A program made the position numbers and the translations under genes. A stretch of 64,000 nucleotides of DNA from Bacteroides sp. (lineage in GTDB: Bacteria > Bacteroidota > Bacteroidia > Bacteroidales > Muribaculaceae), in the NCBI GenBank assembly GCA_014801225.1, contig JAAVEO010000010.1:2935-66934 (forward strand), given 5' to 3'. Shown one piece after another: positions 1 through 10,506 of the stretch. The notes under the pieces were generated by a model. The model worked only from the letters and a program-made list of their open reading frames with translations, did no database searches and was not told where the DNA came from. The number at the start of each line of letters is the position of its first letter. The stretch's first letter is position 1.

Positions 1-2777
1 CGCATGAAGGTTGCCATAGCCTCTTCGGCAAGAGCCTCGGTGAGTCGTTCGTTGTCAAGTTTACCATACTCTTCCTCAGTGAAGGGAAGTTCGATTGCCA
101 ATGACTTGCGTACCTGCTCGTCAAGTTCGGCATAACCGCCGGGATATTTACGGCCCGCGATATCGGCGGCAACATCATAAATCATGTTGGCGATATCTGT
201 GCCGATACGCTCTCCCTTGAGGGCGTTCTGACGACGGCCATACACACCCTTACGCTGGGCATTCATCACATCGTCATACTCCACAAGGCGTTTACGGATA
301 CCGAAGTTGTTCTCCTCCACACGCTTCTGGGCATTCTCGATAGATTTGGTCACCATCTTCGATTCGATCATATCTCCTTCCTCGAAGCCAAGACGGTCGA
401 GTGTCTTCACGATTCGCTCATTGGCGAAGAGACGCATCACGGTATCCTCGAACGATACGAAGAACACGGAGCTGCCCGGGTCGCCCTGACGACCGGCACG
501 GCCTCGGAGCTGACGGTCTACACGACGTGACTCATGACGCTCTGTGCCGATAATGGCCAGACCTCCGGCATCTTTCACCTCTTTTGGAAGCTTGATATCC
601 GTACCACGACCCGCCATGTTGGTAGCGATGGTCACAGTGCCGGGTTTGCCGGCCTGAGCTACGATCTCAGCCTCCTTCTGGTGATACTTGGCGTTGAGCA
701 CCTGATGAGGAATACGACGAAGTTTGAGCATCTTGGAGAGAAGTTCGGAAATCTCCACGGATGTTGTGCCGACGAGGACGGGACGCCCGATCTTCACCAT
801 ATCCTCCACTTCCTGGATTACGGCTGCGTATTTCTCTTTCTTGGTGCGATATACGCGGTCGTTCATATCATTGCGGAGCACGGGGCGGTTGGTAGGAATC
901 TCCACTACCTCGAGCTTATAGATATCGTAGAACTCGCCCGCCTCTGTCATGGCGGTACCGGTCATACCGGCGAGTTTGCGATACATTCGGAAATAGTTCT
1001 GCAATGTGATGGTGGCGTAAGTCTGGGTGGCAGCCTCTACCTTCACACCCTCCTTGGCCTCGATAGCCTGATGCAGACCATCGGAATAGCGGCGACCCTC
1101 CATGATACGGCCGGTCTGCTCATCCACGATCTTCACCTTGTTATCGTCGATCACATACTCCACCTCCTTGTCGAAGAGTGTATATGCCTTCAGAAGCTGG
1201 TTGACGGTATGTACACGCTCAGCTTTAACAGAGTAGTTCTGAAGAAGGTTATCTTTTTTCTCCTGCTTCTCCTCGGCAGTGATATCCTCTGTATCAATCT
1301 GAGAGAGCTGAGCCGCGATATCAGGGAGTACGAAAAATTCGGGATCCTCGTTATAGCCTGTCAATACCTCTATACCCTTATCGGTAAGCTCGATGGAGTG
1401 GTTCTTCTCGTCGATTACGAAGAAGAGAGGCTCCACAGCCTTGGGCATCTCGCGGTTGTTGTCTTGCATATATTTGGCCTCCACCTTGAGTAGAAGCTGC
1501 TTGATACCCTCCTCGCTGAGATAGCGGATGAGAGGGCCGTGCTTCGGGAGAGCCTTGTAGACGCGGAAGAGTGCCAGACCTCCCTCCTCGAGAAGCTGCT
1601 CGGGAGTGAGAGGTTTTTTACCCTCCTCTTTCTTATCGTATTTCGCCACCTTCTCGGGGTCGCCGCTCATAGCGGCATTGATCTTCTCCTTAGCTTCGAG
1701 AAGAAGGCCTTGGGCGAGTTTGCGCTGAGCGTTGACTACCTTCTCTACGTTACCCTTGAACTCATTGAACATCTGGTCGTCTCCCTTGGGCACGGGACCG
1801 GAGATAATAAGCGGAGTACGGGCATCGTCGATAAGTACGGAGTCCACCTCATCCACAATTGCATAATAGTGCTGGTCGCGCTGCACGAGGTCCTGCGTCT
1901 GTGTGGCCATATTATCGCGCAGATAGTCGAAACCGAATTCGTTGTTGGTACCGAAAGTGATATCCGAACGATATGCACGGCGACGTTCCTCGGAGTTAGG
2001 TTCTGTCTTGTCGATACAGTCCACGGTCAGACCATGGAACTGATACAATGGGCCCATCCATTCGGAGTCACGCTTGGCCAGATAATCGTTGACCGTCACT
2101 ACGTGTACACCCTCACCTGTGAGGGCATTGAGGAATACGGGGAGTGTAGCCACGAGAGTCTTACCCTCTCCGGTAGCCATCTCCGCGATATTGTTGGAAG
2201 CCTTGTGTCCGTCAAACATTCCGTGGAGCACCATGCCGCCGATAAGCTGCACATCATAATGCACCATGTCCCATGTCATGAGGTTGCCGCCGGCAAGCCA
2301 TGAATTACGGTATACCGCTTTGTCGCCCTGGATGCTCACGAAGTCTTTACCCTGACCGGCGAGTTCGCGGTCGGCATCGCTGGCGGTCACTTCTATAAGT
2401 TCATTGTTGGCGAATCGACGTGCAGTCTCCTTTACTACAGCAAATACCGTAGGGAGTGCTGCATCAAGTTTACGGGCATACATATCGAAACATTCGTCGC
2501 GAAGCTCGTCGATACGCTTCCAGAGAGGCTCGCGTTTATCGTATTCAAGAGTCTCGATCTCCTGACGTATCTCGGCCATCTGATCCTTATAGTTCTTGGC
2601 CTCGCCGCGAATGTCATCGCGGATGATATTGATACGCTCACGCAGCTCATCATTACTGATGTTGCGGATTTCTTCCGAGATCGGGTTGATCTCTTTCTGG
2701 AGGCGTTCCCAAAGCGGGCGCACTGCGCGCTCGCTCTGGTCGCCAAAGATTTTTTTGAATATGTTGCTGAATCCCAT
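1..2777 (-). CDS. secA: SecA preprotein translocase ATPase, partial (C-terminus beyond left edge)
   Basis: SecA is the cytoplasmic ATPase that drives unfolded preproteins through SecYEG. The frame starts at the ATG at 2777 ([12 protein letters not shown]) and stays open to base 1, so about 925 codons are present and the C-terminus is outside; this is why the ORF track misses it. I read the Walker A motif MATGEGKT near residue 200, the [15 protein letters not shown] segment, and the helicase-like end [10 protein letters not shown] and [13 protein letters not shown]. In E. coli the Walker A lies near residue 100, so there is an insertion of about 100 residues after the N-terminus, a trait I associate with Bacteroidota SecA. 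A promoter lies just upstream. Family identity is certain. Confidence 0.97.
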   Translation of the reverse strand, partial: MGFSNIFKKIFGDQSERAVRPLWERLQKEINPISEEIRNISNDELRERINIIRDDIRGEAKNYKDQMAEIRQEIETLEYDKREPLWKRIDELRDECFDMYARKLDAALPTVFAVVKETARRFANNELIEVTASDADRELAGQGKDFVSIQGDKAVYRNSWLAGGNLMTWDMVHYDVQLIGGMVLHGMFDGHKASNNIAEMATGEGKTLVATLPVFLNALTGEGVHVVTVNDYLAKRDSEWMGPLYQFHGLTVDCIDKTEPNSEERRRAYRSDITFGTNNEFGFDYLRDNMATQTQDLVQRDQHYYAIVDEVDSVLIDDARTPLIISGPVPKGDDQMFNEFKGNVEKVVNAQRKLAQGLLLEAKEKINAAMSGDPEKVAKYDKKEEGKKPLTPEQLLEEGGLALFRVYKALPKHGPLIRYLSEEGIKQLLLKVEAKYMQDNNREMPKAVEPLFFVIDEKNHSIELTDKGIEVLTGYNEDPEFFVLPDIAAQLSQIDTEDITAEEKQEKKDNLLQNYSVKAERVHTVNQLLKAYTLFDKEVEYVIDDNKVKIVDEQTGRIMEGRRYSDGLHQAIEAKEGVKVEAATQTYATITLQNYFRMYRKLAGMTGTAMTEAGEFYDIYKLEVVEIPTNRPVLRNDMNDRVYRTKKEKYAAVIQEVEDMVKIGRPVLVGTTSVEISELLSKMLKLRRIPHQVLNAKYHQKEAEIVAQAGKPGTVTIATNMAGRGTDIKLPKEVKDAGGLAIIGTERHESRRVDRQLRGRAGRQGDPGSSVFFVSFEDTVMRLFANERIVKTLDRLGFEEGDMIESKMVTKSIENAQKRVEENNFGIRKRLVEYDDVMNAQRKGVYGRRQNALKGERIGTDIANMIYDVAADIAGRKYPGGYAELDEQVRKSLAIELPFTEEEYGKLDNERLTEALAEEAMATFM

Positions 2778-2823
2778 TATATTGGGGGGTTAAATATTAT
2801 TTCTTATTGATGGTTTTATCGCG

Positions 2824-2855
2824 CAAATATAGTGAAATGGAGCGAGATAGCGAAA
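2824..2855 (-). promoter_or_regulatory. Promoter of secA
   Basis: On the minus strand TTTC, 20 bases, TATATTTG, followed by GC: this matches the Bacteroidota primary sigma consensus (TTTG-N19-21-TAnnTTTG). The expected start of transcription is about 40 bases before the secA ATG. Confidence 0.7.
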
Positions 2856-2877
2856 TCTCAGACTGAAAAAAAGATGC

Positions 2878-4455
2878 TCAGAGACTCAGCGGGCGCTCCG
2901 TGATGCCGTTCGGAGCGCGAATGCGCAATGTAGATGTCACGGTAGGGGCGAGTTTCACAGCCTCTACTGTGTTGCCTATCACCTTTGGTTCCACTCCTGG
3001 AGCCATGATGAAGGCGGGGGTCAGAATCATTGACGAACGCACGGGCTTCTTCTCCACCGGAAAACGGAGATCATCGCTCACTGTCCATCCCGGCGAGAAC
3101 TCTACGAAGATATCTCCGCAGTTCTTCGGGTCGGTAGCGAGACGAAGCGACTCAAGCGACGCTGAGGAAATACTTAATATTTCCGGTAGGGTATATGCGT
3201 CGGCCACACCGCTCATCTTGCAGAGGAAGGTGCGGGCATCGTCGGCTACATCGGCCGGCGAAAGGCGTTTACCCTCGATTACGCCGTGATCGAGATATAT
3301 ATGCCCGTTGTAATAAGAATCTATATAATCAGCATTACCGTGCTTGGCCGAGAGATAGGAGTTGAGAAGCGATGTGGCTCGCTTCACACTGAATTCTCCC
3401 GACGGAATGCGATAGGCCGCATCATCCGTCACGGCATCATCATAATATCCTGTGCCTGTGAGATAGATTAGTGCATTATCAAGCCCCACACTCTTCTCTA
3501 TGGCATCGAAGAGACGACCTAACTGAGAGTCAAGGCGCAGATAAGTGTCCTCAAGTTCCAGACGGAAATCTCCATCCTTCACATATTTGTATGGAGCGGC
3601 CGTATAGGCCACATTAAGCATATCTATGGCATCGCCGCGCTTCCCGAGATTCATACCCTGGAGGCAGTCGATAGCCAGATCCGTCACCTCCGTATTGACA
3701 AGAGGGGAGGACATGAACATTCGGTATACATTCCTGTCGGAAGTGGGGAAAGTATATCGGAAAGGATAAATGCGTTTCTGTGCCGGCAAGCCGGGATAGC
3801 GCTCCAGAGGGAGCGACGGTTTCCATTGCATCGTGTCGATGCGATTGGCCAGCGGCCGGTTGTAATTGCGCGTATTCACAGCGCCTGGCACATCATGATA
3901 ATATGTGGATGTAGCCCATTTGCCGGTGTTCTCGTTGAGCCAGATGGCGCAATTTCCTGCATGTCCGGCCATGATTACGGCCTGCTGCGGATCGGGCGCT
4001 ATGGAATACACTGCGCTCACTCCGGCTCCGTCAATGGCCACCTCATCGCTGATAGTGGAGAGACGCAAGGCTGCGGGTGAGAAAGTCTCGGTAGTGAAAT
4101 TGCCGATAGCTTCCGGATCTTCCAGCGGTGCTGAGGCCTGCTTGGTAGAGGGACGGTAGACATTTGCGGAGGGCACACCGGTAGCGTTGGGATAGTTGCC
4201 GGTGAAAGCAATCGCAGTGGCATTTACGGCATCCAACCCTTTCGCTTTGAAGTCTACATCGCGCATGTACACACCATCCTTCATCAGGCGTTTGAATCCC
4301 TTCTCTCCGAAAAGGCTCTGAAGATATTCGAGATAGTCGCTGCGGAGCTGATCCACTACGATGCCTACCACGAGCTTCGGGCGGGAGGGATCGGCCATGA
4401 TGACGGTGTTTAGCCCGACAAGACCGAATATGACGGAGGTGATTAATCTGTTCAT
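2878..4455 (-). CDS. Alkaline phosphatase superfamily protein (PafA / nucleotide pyrophosphatase-like), exported
   Basis: A predicted periplasmic metal-dependent phosphatase or phosphodiesterase of 525 residues. An N-terminal signal peptide (about residues 1-21) is followed by VVGIVVDQLRSDYL, whose Asp is the usual first metal ligand, and by NATAIAFTGNYPNATGV, which has the position of the nucleophile Thr in PafA-type enzymes. DNALIYLTGTGYYDD lies where a later metal site (usually a GHG-type motif) would be expected; the His there is not visible, so activity is less certain. The gene overlaps the upstream DUF4105 gene by ATGA and is the last gene of the asnS unit. The substrate cannot be told from sequence. 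Confidence 0.8.
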   Translation of the reverse strand: MNRLITSVIFGLVGLNTVIMADPSRPKLVVGIVVDQLRSDYLEYLQSLFGEKGFKRLMKDGVYMRDVDFKAKGLDAVNATAIAFTGNYPNATGVPSANVYRPSTKQASAPLEDPEAIGNFTTETFSPAALRLSTISDEVAIDGAGVSAVYSIAPDPQQAVIMAGHAGNCAIWLNENTGKWATSTYYHDVPGAVNTRNYNRPLANRIDTMQWKPSLPLERYPGLPAQKRIYPFRYTFPTSDRNVYRMFMSSPLVNTEVTDLAIDCLQGMNLGKRGDAIDMLNVAYTAAPYKYVKDGDFRLELEDTYLRLDSQLGRLFDAIEKSVGLDNALIYLTGTGYYDDAVTDDAAYRIPSGEFSVKRATSLLNSYLSAKHGNADYIDSYYNGHIYLDHGVIEGKRLSPADVADDARTFLCKMSGVADAYTLPEILSISSASLESLRLATDPKNCGDIFVEFSPGWTVSDDLRFPVEKKPVRSSMILTPAFIMAPGVEPKVIGNTVEAVKLAPTVTSTLRIRAPNGITERPLSL

Positions 4456-5753
4456 TTTGTTCTGCGTCCGGACTTCCCTTTTCTGCCTCGGCGCGGAGCC
4501 GATGAAGGAAGTTGCCCGGTGAATTTATAACTATTTCTACGCGAGTTTATTGCGTAGCTTATGCTCAGCACTACTGTAGCGGCAGCCAAAGGAAATATCG
4601 CCGGATTGGCCACCTGATGCTGAAAGGGCCATACTATAAGCATACAGCTTACGGCTACAATATCATAGTAAGCTACCGCTAAGGCAGCAGGGCGAGTCAC
4701 TCGCCACCATAGACATACAGCTGCTATAAGTTGAAGGGGATTGAGCCATAGCACAAGGATATTGGGCGACGTGGCCTCGTGAGAAGAGAAGAATACGAGG
4801 AAGAAGCTTACACATCCGATGGCTCCGATGATCAGATAGAAGAGAGAGTAGAACCAACGGGTCACGTTACGGCGTATACAATCGATAGTCGCTACGAAAA
4901 GCGATACTGCCGCCAGGGCAATCGTTGCGGCAAGAGGTGTGAGCAGGGGAGAGGTAGGCCCGAGTGTGGCGTCTTCGCTCCCTTCGTTGAGCACCCTTGT
5001 GGCGCGTATGAGTGGACGTCCGTCCGGCAACCTGGCTGTGGAGGCCTTGCGCATCATCTCCATTGGTACAAACATCTCCTCTTTCCCTTTCAGAGTATAA
5101 TCGAGGCCCGAGCCGAGAGCGAGATCTATACCGAATTGGTACCAGGGATAATTCTTGTGGTAATGACGCATCTCTGTGCGGAATGTGCCGTAACTGATAC
5201 TGTCACTGTAGATTACAGGACCTCCGGCTACGGAGTCGATACGGTCAAGGATACGTGTGGCGCAATTATCCTTCACATAGTTGTAGCGGTAACGCCGGTT
5301 CTCCGGAAGAGCCTCCTCCTGAAGCATTGAGCGAAGGCGCCCTACTTCCTCCGGAGTGAGATTAAGCTCCTGCTCCACTACGCGGCGTCTTTGTCCGATA
5401 TATTCCGGCATAAACCATGCGAAAGGATAGCCGGCAAGAAGATAGTCGGTCTCTCCCTTCACAAAGCGGTAGATAAAGTTGGGCTCATGGAAGTCGAATA
5501 CGCCGTAGTTCCATACGGAGTCGGTATATTCATCCTGTATGCGTAGAGCCTCGTGGCCACATAGCTCATACACTTCCGAACCGGGCCAACATGTGATAAG
5601 ACTCGCACGCAGGTGCTCGTCTTGTGTGGTGCGTGCCGAAGCCGGCGAGGCCACGGCACACATAAACAGCCATACGAGAGCCAAAGCGGCAATTACCGTT
5701 CGGGCTCTTCGTATGTGCCTATGGGTTGAACGATTCGTTCCGAGGTAAGTCAT
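4452..5753 (-). CDS. DUF4105 (Lnb N-terminal periplasmic domain) membrane protein
   Basis: A 433-residue envelope protein. The ORF track start at 5903 lies inside asnS; the ATG at 5753, 2 bases after the asnS stop, is the sensible start. A signal or anchor segment (VIAALALVWLFMCAVASPASA) is followed by a DUF4105 domain with SLITCWPGSEVYELCGHEALRI and YNYVKDNCATRILD; the Cys/His residues of these motifs resemble papain-like catalytic residues of NlpC-type folds (inference). The C-terminal half has four or five hydrophobic helices and ends in a basic tail (RRGRKGKSGRRTK). The stop overlaps the phosphatase start (ATGA), so the two are translationally coupled. Function unknown. Confidence 0.8.
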   Translation of the reverse strand: MTYLGTNRSTHRHIRRARTVIAALALVWLFMCAVASPASARTTQDEHLRASLITCWPGSEVYELCGHEALRIQDEYTDSVWNYGVFDFHEPNFIYRFVKGETDYLLAGYPFAWFMPEYIGQRRRVVEQELNLTPEEVGRLRSMLQEEALPENRRYRYNYVKDNCATRILDRIDSVAGGPVIYSDSISYGTFRTEMRHYHKNYPWYQFGIDLALGSGLDYTLKGKEEMFVPMEMMRKASTARLPDGRPLIRATRVLNEGSEDATLGPTSPLLTPLAATIALAAVSLFVATIDCIRRNVTRWFYSLFYLIIGAIGCVSFFLVFFSSHEATSPNILVLWLNPLQLIAAVCLWWRVTRPAALAVAYYDIVAVSCMLIVWPFQHQVANPAIFPLAAATVVLSISYAINSRRNSYKFTGQLPSSAPRRGRKGKSGRRTK

Positions 5754-5755
5754 GC

Positions 5756-7153
5756 TTAGAATTCGCAATTCTTGGGGTAGCGGGGGAAGGGGATTACGTC
5801 GCGGATATTCTGCATACCGGTCACGAAGAGCACAAGGCGCTCGAAACCGAGACCGAATCCGGAGTGGGGCACTGAACCGAAACGGCGGGTATCCATGTAC
5901 CAATCCATTCCTGTCAGACCCAGTTCCTCCACACGCTTGTTGAGCTTCTCGAAGCTCTCCTCACGCTGGCTGCCGCCGATAATCTCGCCGATTTTCGGGA
6001 AGAGTACGTCCATGGCGCGTACTGTCTTGCCATCCTCGTTGAGCTTCATATAGAAAGCCTTGATCTCCTTGGGATAATCGGTGAGGATAACGGGCTTCTT
6101 GAAGTGTTCCTCCACAAGAAAACGCTCGTGCTCGCTGGCAAGGTCGACACCCCAATATACCGGGAATTCGAATTTTTTACCGCTCTCTTCAAGGATACGG
6201 ATACCCTCGGTGTAGGGGAGACGTACGAACTCGTTCTCCACTACGAAGCGCAGACGGCTTGTAAGCTCTTTGTCGAAATGCTCCTCAAGGAAGGCGATAT
6301 CATCAGCACAATGCTCGAGAGCGTAGTTGATGCAATATTTGATGAATTCCTCAGCGAGATCCATATTGTCCTCGATCTCGTAGAAGGCCATCTCAGGCTC
6401 GATCATCCAGAATTCCGAGAGGTGGCGGGGAGTATTGGAGTTCTCGGCACGGAATGTAGGGCCGAAGGTATAGATGCATCCAAGTGCTGTGGCGCCGAGC
6501 TCTCCCTCAAGCTGTCCGGAGACAGTGAGGTTGGCCTGACGTCCGAAGAAATCCTCGTTGTAGTTGATCTTTCCGTCTTCGCCTTTGGGGAGATCGTTAA
6601 GGTCGAGTGTAGTCACCTGGAACATTGCGCCTGCACCCTCGCAGTCGGAAGCTGTGATAAGGGGAGTATGGAAATAGTAGAATCCCTTATCGTTGAAAAA
6701 TTTATGCACTGCATAAGCCAGAGCGTGGCGAATGCGGAGCACAGCTCCGAAAGTATTGGTGCGCGGACGCAGATGAGCTATCTCACGGAGAAACTCAAGG
6801 GAGTGGCCCTTCTTCTGGAGAGGATATTCAGCGGGATCGGCTGTGCCGTAGATCTCAAGCTCGTCGGCCTGTACTTCTACATTCTGCCCTTTACCCTGGG
6901 ATTCCACCAAAGTGCCTTGCACATGGATGGAGCTGCCTGTAGTGACAGCACGAAGCTGATCCTCGGAGAAGCGGGAGAGATCGAACACAATCTGGAGATT
7001 ATTGATGGTGGATCCGTCGTTGAGAGCTACAAACTGTACGTTCTTGTTGCCACGGCGGGTGCGCACCCAGCCCTTCACGTCGACCTTCTTACCTACGAGA
7101 GCATCATGCTGCTTGAAGGTCTCGGCCACGGTAAGACGTTTGATCTTTTCCAT
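5756..7153 (-). CDS. asnS: Asparaginyl-tRNA synthetase
   Basis: Charges tRNA-Asn with asparagine in the cytoplasm. The product is 465 residues from the ATG at 7153 ([13 protein letters not shown]); the track start at 7174 is a TTG. An N-terminal OB-fold anticodon-binding domain ([25 protein letters not shown]) is followed by a class II catalytic core with motif 2 ([22 protein letters not shown]) shown in part and motif 3 ([10 protein letters not shown]). It is the AsnS rather than AspS subgroup by its length, the [10 protein letters not shown] segment and its end, [10 protein letters not shown]. It leads a three-gene unit with the DUF4105 and phosphatase genes. Identity is secure. Confidence 0.97.
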   Translation of the reverse strand: MEKIKRLTVAETFKQHDALVGKKVDVKGWVRTRRGNKNVQFVALNDGSTINNLQIVFDLSRFSEDQLRAVTTGSSIHVQGTLVESQGKGQNVEVQADELEIYGTADPAEYPLQKKGHSLEFLREIAHLRPRTNTFGAVLRIRHALAYAVHKFFNDKGFYYFHTPLITASDCEGAGAMFQVTTLDLNDLPKGEDGKINYNEDFFGRQANLTVSGQLEGELGATALGCIYTFGPTFRAENSNTPRHLSEFWMIEPEMAFYEIEDNMDLAEEFIKYCINYALEHCADDIAFLEEHFDKELTSRLRFVVENEFVRLPYTEGIRILEESGKKFEFPVYWGVDLASEHERFLVEEHFKKPVILTDYPKEIKAFYMKLNEDGKTVRAMDVLFPKIGEIIGGSQREESFEKLNKRVEELGLTGMDWYMDTRRFGSVPHSGFGLGFERLVLFVTGMQNIRDVIPFPRYPKNCEF

Positions 7154-7197
7154 TTCAGTGTTTTGTTTTATCAATATTGAATCCGGATTCCGGGAAA

Positions 7198-7233
7198 GGG
7201 GGAGCCTCCATCCGATGAGGTGGAGGCTTCCCC
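7198..7233 (-). terminator. Hairpin between rluB-like gene and asnS, probable terminator
   Basis: A 13-bp stem (GGGGAAGCCTCCA with TGGAGGCTCCCCC, one G-U) lies 26 bases after the pseudouridine synthase stop on the minus strand and is followed by CTTTCCC, a weak U tract. It could instead be part of the asnS leader. Confidence 0.55.
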
Positions 7234-7259
7234 TCTCGTGTAACCGGTAATTATGCTAA

Positions 7260-8903
7260 TTATTCGAAAGCTCCCATGCGGAGGTAGTTCACCTCTTCCT
7301 GAGTGAGGTAACGCCAGCGTCCGCGGGGAAGGTTCTTCTTGGTGAGGCCGGCGAAGTATACGCGGTCAAGTTTAGTGACGCGATATCCGAGGCTCTCGAA
7401 GATACGGCGTACGATACGATTGCGACCGGAGTGGATCTCGATACCTGCCTGATTGCGGTCGGTATCGCTCACGTAGGAGATAGCATCAGCATGGATCTCG
7501 CCATCCTCAAGCTCGATACCGTCGGCGATGCGCTGCATATCCTCTTCGGTGATATCCTTATCTGTCCATACGTGATAGATCTTCTTCTTTACAAATTTGG
7601 GGTGAGTGAGCTTGGAAGCCAAGTCTCCGTCGTTGGTAAGAAGGAGCACACCGGTAGTGTTACGGTCGAGACGGCCTACAGGATAGATACGTTCCTGACA
7701 TGCATTCTTCACGAGATCAAGTACTGTGAGACGGCCGTTGGGATCATCGCTTGTAGTCACACAATCTTTAGGCTTGTTGAGAAGCACATAGCATTTACGC
7801 TCGGGAGTCACCACTTTGTCATCGTACTCCACTACATCGTTGCGTGAAATCTTGGTGCCGAGTTCGGTGACTACTTCTCCGTTCACCTTCACTTTTCCTC
7901 CGGTGATATATTCATCGGCCTCGCGACGCGAGCAGATACCAGCGTTGGCCATATATTTGTTCAGACGGATCTGTGCTTCGGGATCGATATCCTCCAGAAC
8001 ATAATCGATCTGTTTGGGACGCGGAGTGAATTTCATTCCGCCATTCTGCTGCTTGTTGTTGCGGTTGAAGTTGCCGCGCTGATTGTTACGGTTCTGTCCG
8101 TATCCGCCTTGCTGGCGATTCTGGCCATATCCTCCCTGACGATTCTGGCCATAATTGTTCTGACGATTCTGACCGTATCCGCCCTGCTGACCATCCTGAT
8201 TGAAGCCCTGCTGACGGTTCTGTCCGTATCCCCCTTGCTGGCGGTTCTGACCGTAACCATTCTGCTGACGGTTCTGACCATATCCATTCTGCTGACGGTT
8301 CTGACCGTATCCATTCTGCTGGCGGTTCTGACCGTAACCATTCTGCTGACGGTTCTGACCGTAACCGCCCTGCTGACGGTTCTGACCATATCCGCCCTGC
8401 TGACGGTTCTGACCGTAACCGCCCTGCTGACGGTTCTGACCGTAACCATTCTGCTGACGGTTCTGACCATATCCCCCCTGACGGTTCTGACCATAGTTGC
8501 CACGGGGTTGATACTGACGGGGTTGATAGCCGCCCTCATTGTGATTGTCGGAGCCCTGAGCATCGTTTGAGGCTGAGTCTGAAGTCTTGGAAGCTTCAGA
8601 GGGATCTGTGGTCTGCTGATAGGGGCGAGGCTGATAAGAGCTCTGCTGGGTATAATGAGAATTGTAACGGCTCTGTCCGTAGGAGTTTCCCTGACGGTTC
8701 TGATTATAGCCATACTGACGAGGCTGGTACCCTGTGGAAGGGCGATCCTGTGCGTCGGAGGTGGAATTGGACTGAGAAGGATAACCTACCTTCTCATAAC
8801 GGTTGTCGTGTTCCCCGAGGTCGGACGTTGTCTGATTGATACCTGCGCTGATACGCGGGCGTTTGGGTTTCTTGTCTGCTTCCATTGTTTGGTTTTCTGT
8901 CAT
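7260..8903 (-). CDS. RluB/RsuA-family rRNA pseudouridine synthase with long low-complexity N-terminus
   Basis: Predicted to isomerise a uridine in rRNA to pseudouridine. From the ATG at 8903 (MTENQTMEADKKPKR; the track start at 8942 is TTG) the protein has 547 residues, about twice the family norm, because residues ~1-300 are Gln/Asn/Gly/Tyr/Arg rich and hold about 15 copies of a 9-residue unit GYGQNRQQG/N. The C-terminal ~240 residues are a normal enzyme: S4 RNA-binding domain (RLNKYMANAGICSRREADEY) and the catalytic loop GRLDRNTTGVLLLTNDGDL with its Asp. The tail resembles disordered RNA-binding or phase-separating sequences (inference). A start at 8885 is possible. Confidence 0.9.
   Translation of the reverse strand: MTENQTMEADKKPKRPRISAGINQTTSDLGEHDNRYEKVGYPSQSNSTSDAQDRPSTGYQPRQYGYNQNRQGNSYGQSRYNSHYTQQSSYQPRPYQQTTDPSEASKTSDSASNDAQGSDNHNEGGYQPRQYQPRGNYGQNRQGGYGQNRQQNGYGQNRQQGGYGQNRQQGGYGQNRQQGGYGQNRQQNGYGQNRQQNGYGQNRQQNGYGQNRQQNGYGQNRQQGGYGQNRQQGFNQDGQQGGYGQNRQNNYGQNRQGGYGQNRQQGGYGQNRNNQRGNFNRNNKQQNGGMKFTPRPKQIDYVLEDIDPEAQIRLNKYMANAGICSRREADEYITGGKVKVNGEVVTELGTKISRNDVVEYDDKVVTPERKCYVLLNKPKDCVTTSDDPNGRLTVLDLVKNACQERIYPVGRLDRNTTGVLLLTNDGDLASKLTHPKFVKKKIYHVWTDKDITEEDMQRIADGIELEDGEIHADAISYVSDTDRNQAGIEIHSGRNRIVRRIFESLGYRVTKLDRVYFAGLTKKNLPRGRWRYLTQEEVNYLRMGAFE
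8085..8500 (-). repeat. 27-bp tandem coding repeat (GYGQNRQQG units)
   Basis: About 15 imperfect 27-base units encode the 9-residue repeat in the RluB-like protein. Units differ mainly by G or N at the last position and a few decay (GFNQDGQQ, NNYGQNRQ). Such arrays change copy number easily by slippage. It is coding, not a CRISPR array. Confidence 0.95.
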
Positions 8904-9108
8904 TTTGCGCCGCTGAACATCTCTGCCCAATCCGAAGCGCAAATTTGATGAGGTTTTCTAACTGTTAAGAATTCTTATATGTTTTTGTGGTATTTCTCTA
9001 AAAACAGTCTGCCGTCTATAGCGGGGCGGCAGCCGTGAGCTTTTGCACATGGTCACATTGTGACGTCAATCCCGGCATTCGCATCCGAGAATCATTCACA
9101 ATGTGCCG
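8904..9108 (-). promoter_or_regulatory. Long structured 5' leader of the pseudouridine synthase gene
   Basis: Roughly 200 bases separate the predicted transcription start from the ATG. It holds CACATTGTG and its exact complement CACAATGTG about 30 bases apart, and a second hairpin CTGCCG/CGGCAG. No known riboswitch family was recognised. Confidence 0.4.
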
Positions 9109-9140
9109 CAAAAATACAAATAATATCGCAAATAGCGAAA
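9109..9140 (-). promoter_or_regulatory. Promoter of the pseudouridine synthase gene
   Basis: On the minus strand TTTC, 20 bases, TATTTTTG: a good Bacteroidota promoter, in the gap between waaA and the pseudouridine synthase gene. Confidence 0.65.
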
Positions 9141-9180
9141 TTAATCAAAAAAAATCTATCCCCTCGCATCGTAGAGCGGA

Positions 9181-10506
9181 TTATTTTTTCCGGAAAAGGT
9201 CGTGATATATGATATCGGTAGCTCCTGTCATCGCGCTGATATAGTCGCCCGCACTCTTTCCACGTCGTTCGCGCTCCTCAGTGTCAAGACGCAATCTTTC
9301 TGCCATACCGGTGAAATCCCGGGCGCTCGCCACTGCTATCCCTCCTCCGTTGGCCTTGAGATCTTCCGCCTCGGCGAAACGATGATGGTTGGGCCCGTAG
9401 ATTACGGGAATTCCCCATGCGGCTGCTTCGTTGATGTTATGGATCCCGACTCCGAATCCACCACCCACGTATGCTATGTCGGCATAGGCGTATGCGGAGG
9501 AGAGAAGCCCGAAACAATCGATAATCAATACTCTGGCATTCTTCCCGGCCTCGGGGTACTGTTCCATCTCACTTTTGAGTACGGCTTCTCCCTCGCCTCC
9601 GAAAAGCTGTTTGAGTTTGTTCAAGCGGACTTTGTCGAATTCATGCGGAGCTATGATGGCTTTGACGTCTTTGTGCTCATTGAGCCATGGGGCATAGACC
9701 GCCTCATCCGCCGGCCAGCTGCTTCCGGCTATGAATACCGGAGATTTATCCTTACGGTCGGATTTTTTACCTACGAATCTTTCAAGCACATCGATACGGC
9801 GTGCCGAATCGCGGATATGGGCCACGCGGTCAAAGCGTGTGTCGCCGGCCACAGTGACATTCTCCAATCCGATTCCGGCCAGCAATATTCTGCTCTCTTC
9901 ATTCTGCACATAAATATGGGTGAGCCAGTGCAACCATCCTGCATACCATGAACTACGTTTGCGGAAGAAAGCCTGGTCCTTGCGGAAAAGAGCGGAAATC
10001 AGATAAGAGGGTATGCCGCGTCGCGATAGTTCCTTAAGGTAACCTCTCCAAAGTTCGTATTTCACGAATATCGCCATGGAAGGACGCACGATGTCAAGAA
10101 ATCGTGCGGCGGCGCCGGGCACATCGAGAGGAAGATAGCAGATAAGATCGGCCAAAAGATAATTCTTTCTTACCTCGTAGCCCGAAGGGGAGAAGAAGGT
10201 GAGTAGGATTTTTTTCTCGGGTTGATCTGTCTTGAGGCGTTCGATGAGGGTACGCCCCTGTTCGAATTCTCCGAGTGAGGCGCAGTGAATCCAAATATAA
10301 CCTCCCTCCGGAGCTATACTTTCGCGTAATATATGCCAGGAGTCGTTGAGTCCGCCGTTGAGTAAACGAGCTTTACCTCCTCCCAACGCGGCTATACGGA
10401 TCCCCAGTCGGTAAAGGGGAAGGCCGATGCCATAGCCGAGGGGTTCCAACACCCTTCGGCCGGCATCGGCCATTCTTTTTCTTGTCGATGATTTACGATC
10501 TGTCAT
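9181..10506 (-). CDS. waaA: 3-deoxy-D-manno-octulosonic acid (Kdo) transferase
   Basis: Adds Kdo to lipid A precursor at the inner membrane, an essential step in LPS core synthesis. The product is 441 residues. The track start at 10677 is inside gltX; the ATG at 10506 overlaps the gltX stop as ATGA. The N-terminal half holds the glycosyltransferase-30 signature ([18 protein letters not shown], with the catalytic Glu in GEFEQG) and [16 protein letters not shown]; the C-terminal half has the GT-B donor-site pattern [20 protein letters not shown] and [11 protein letters not shown]. The N-terminal hydrophobic stretch ([18 protein letters not shown]) may anchor it. It is the last gene of the deaD unit. 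Confidence 0.95.
   Translation of the reverse strand: MTDRKSSTRKRMADAGRRVLEPLGYGIGLPLYRLGIRIAALGGGKARLLNGGLNDSWHILRESIAPEGGYIWIHCASLGEFEQGRTLIERLKTDQPEKKILLTFFSPSGYEVRKNYLLADLICYLPLDVPGAAARFLDIVRPSMAIFVKYELWRGYLKELSRRGIPSYLISALFRKDQAFFRKRSSWYAGWLHWLTHIYVQNEESRILLAGIGLENVTVAGDTRFDRVAHIRDSARRIDVLERFVGKKSDRKDKSPVFIAGSSWPADEAVYAPWLNEHKDVKAIIAPHEFDKVRLNKLKQLFGGEGEAVLKSEMEQYPEAGKNARVLIIDCFGLLSSAYAYADIAYVGGGFGVGIHNINEAAAWGIPVIYGPNHHRFAEAEDLKANGGGIAVASARDFTGMAERLRLDTEERERRGKSAGDYISAMTGATDIIYHDLFRKK

Noticed and set aside
534-2303. Long plus-strand ORFs over the first 2.3 kb
   Set aside because: Shadows of secA, whose minus-strand frame is open to the edge and has all SecA motifs.
6104-7180. 358-residue plus-strand ORF
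   Set aside because: Antisense shadow of asnS with no recognisable domain.
8085-8500. Regular 27-base spacing, CRISPR-like at first sight
   Set aside because: There are no unique spacers; units are contiguous, in frame and encode a 9-residue repeat.
8109-8570. Plus-strand ORF rich in Leu/Ile/Thr/Val that looks like a membrane protein
   Set aside because: It is the antisense shadow of the GYGQNRQQ repeat; the opposite strand encodes a pseudouridine synthase with a clear catalytic domain.
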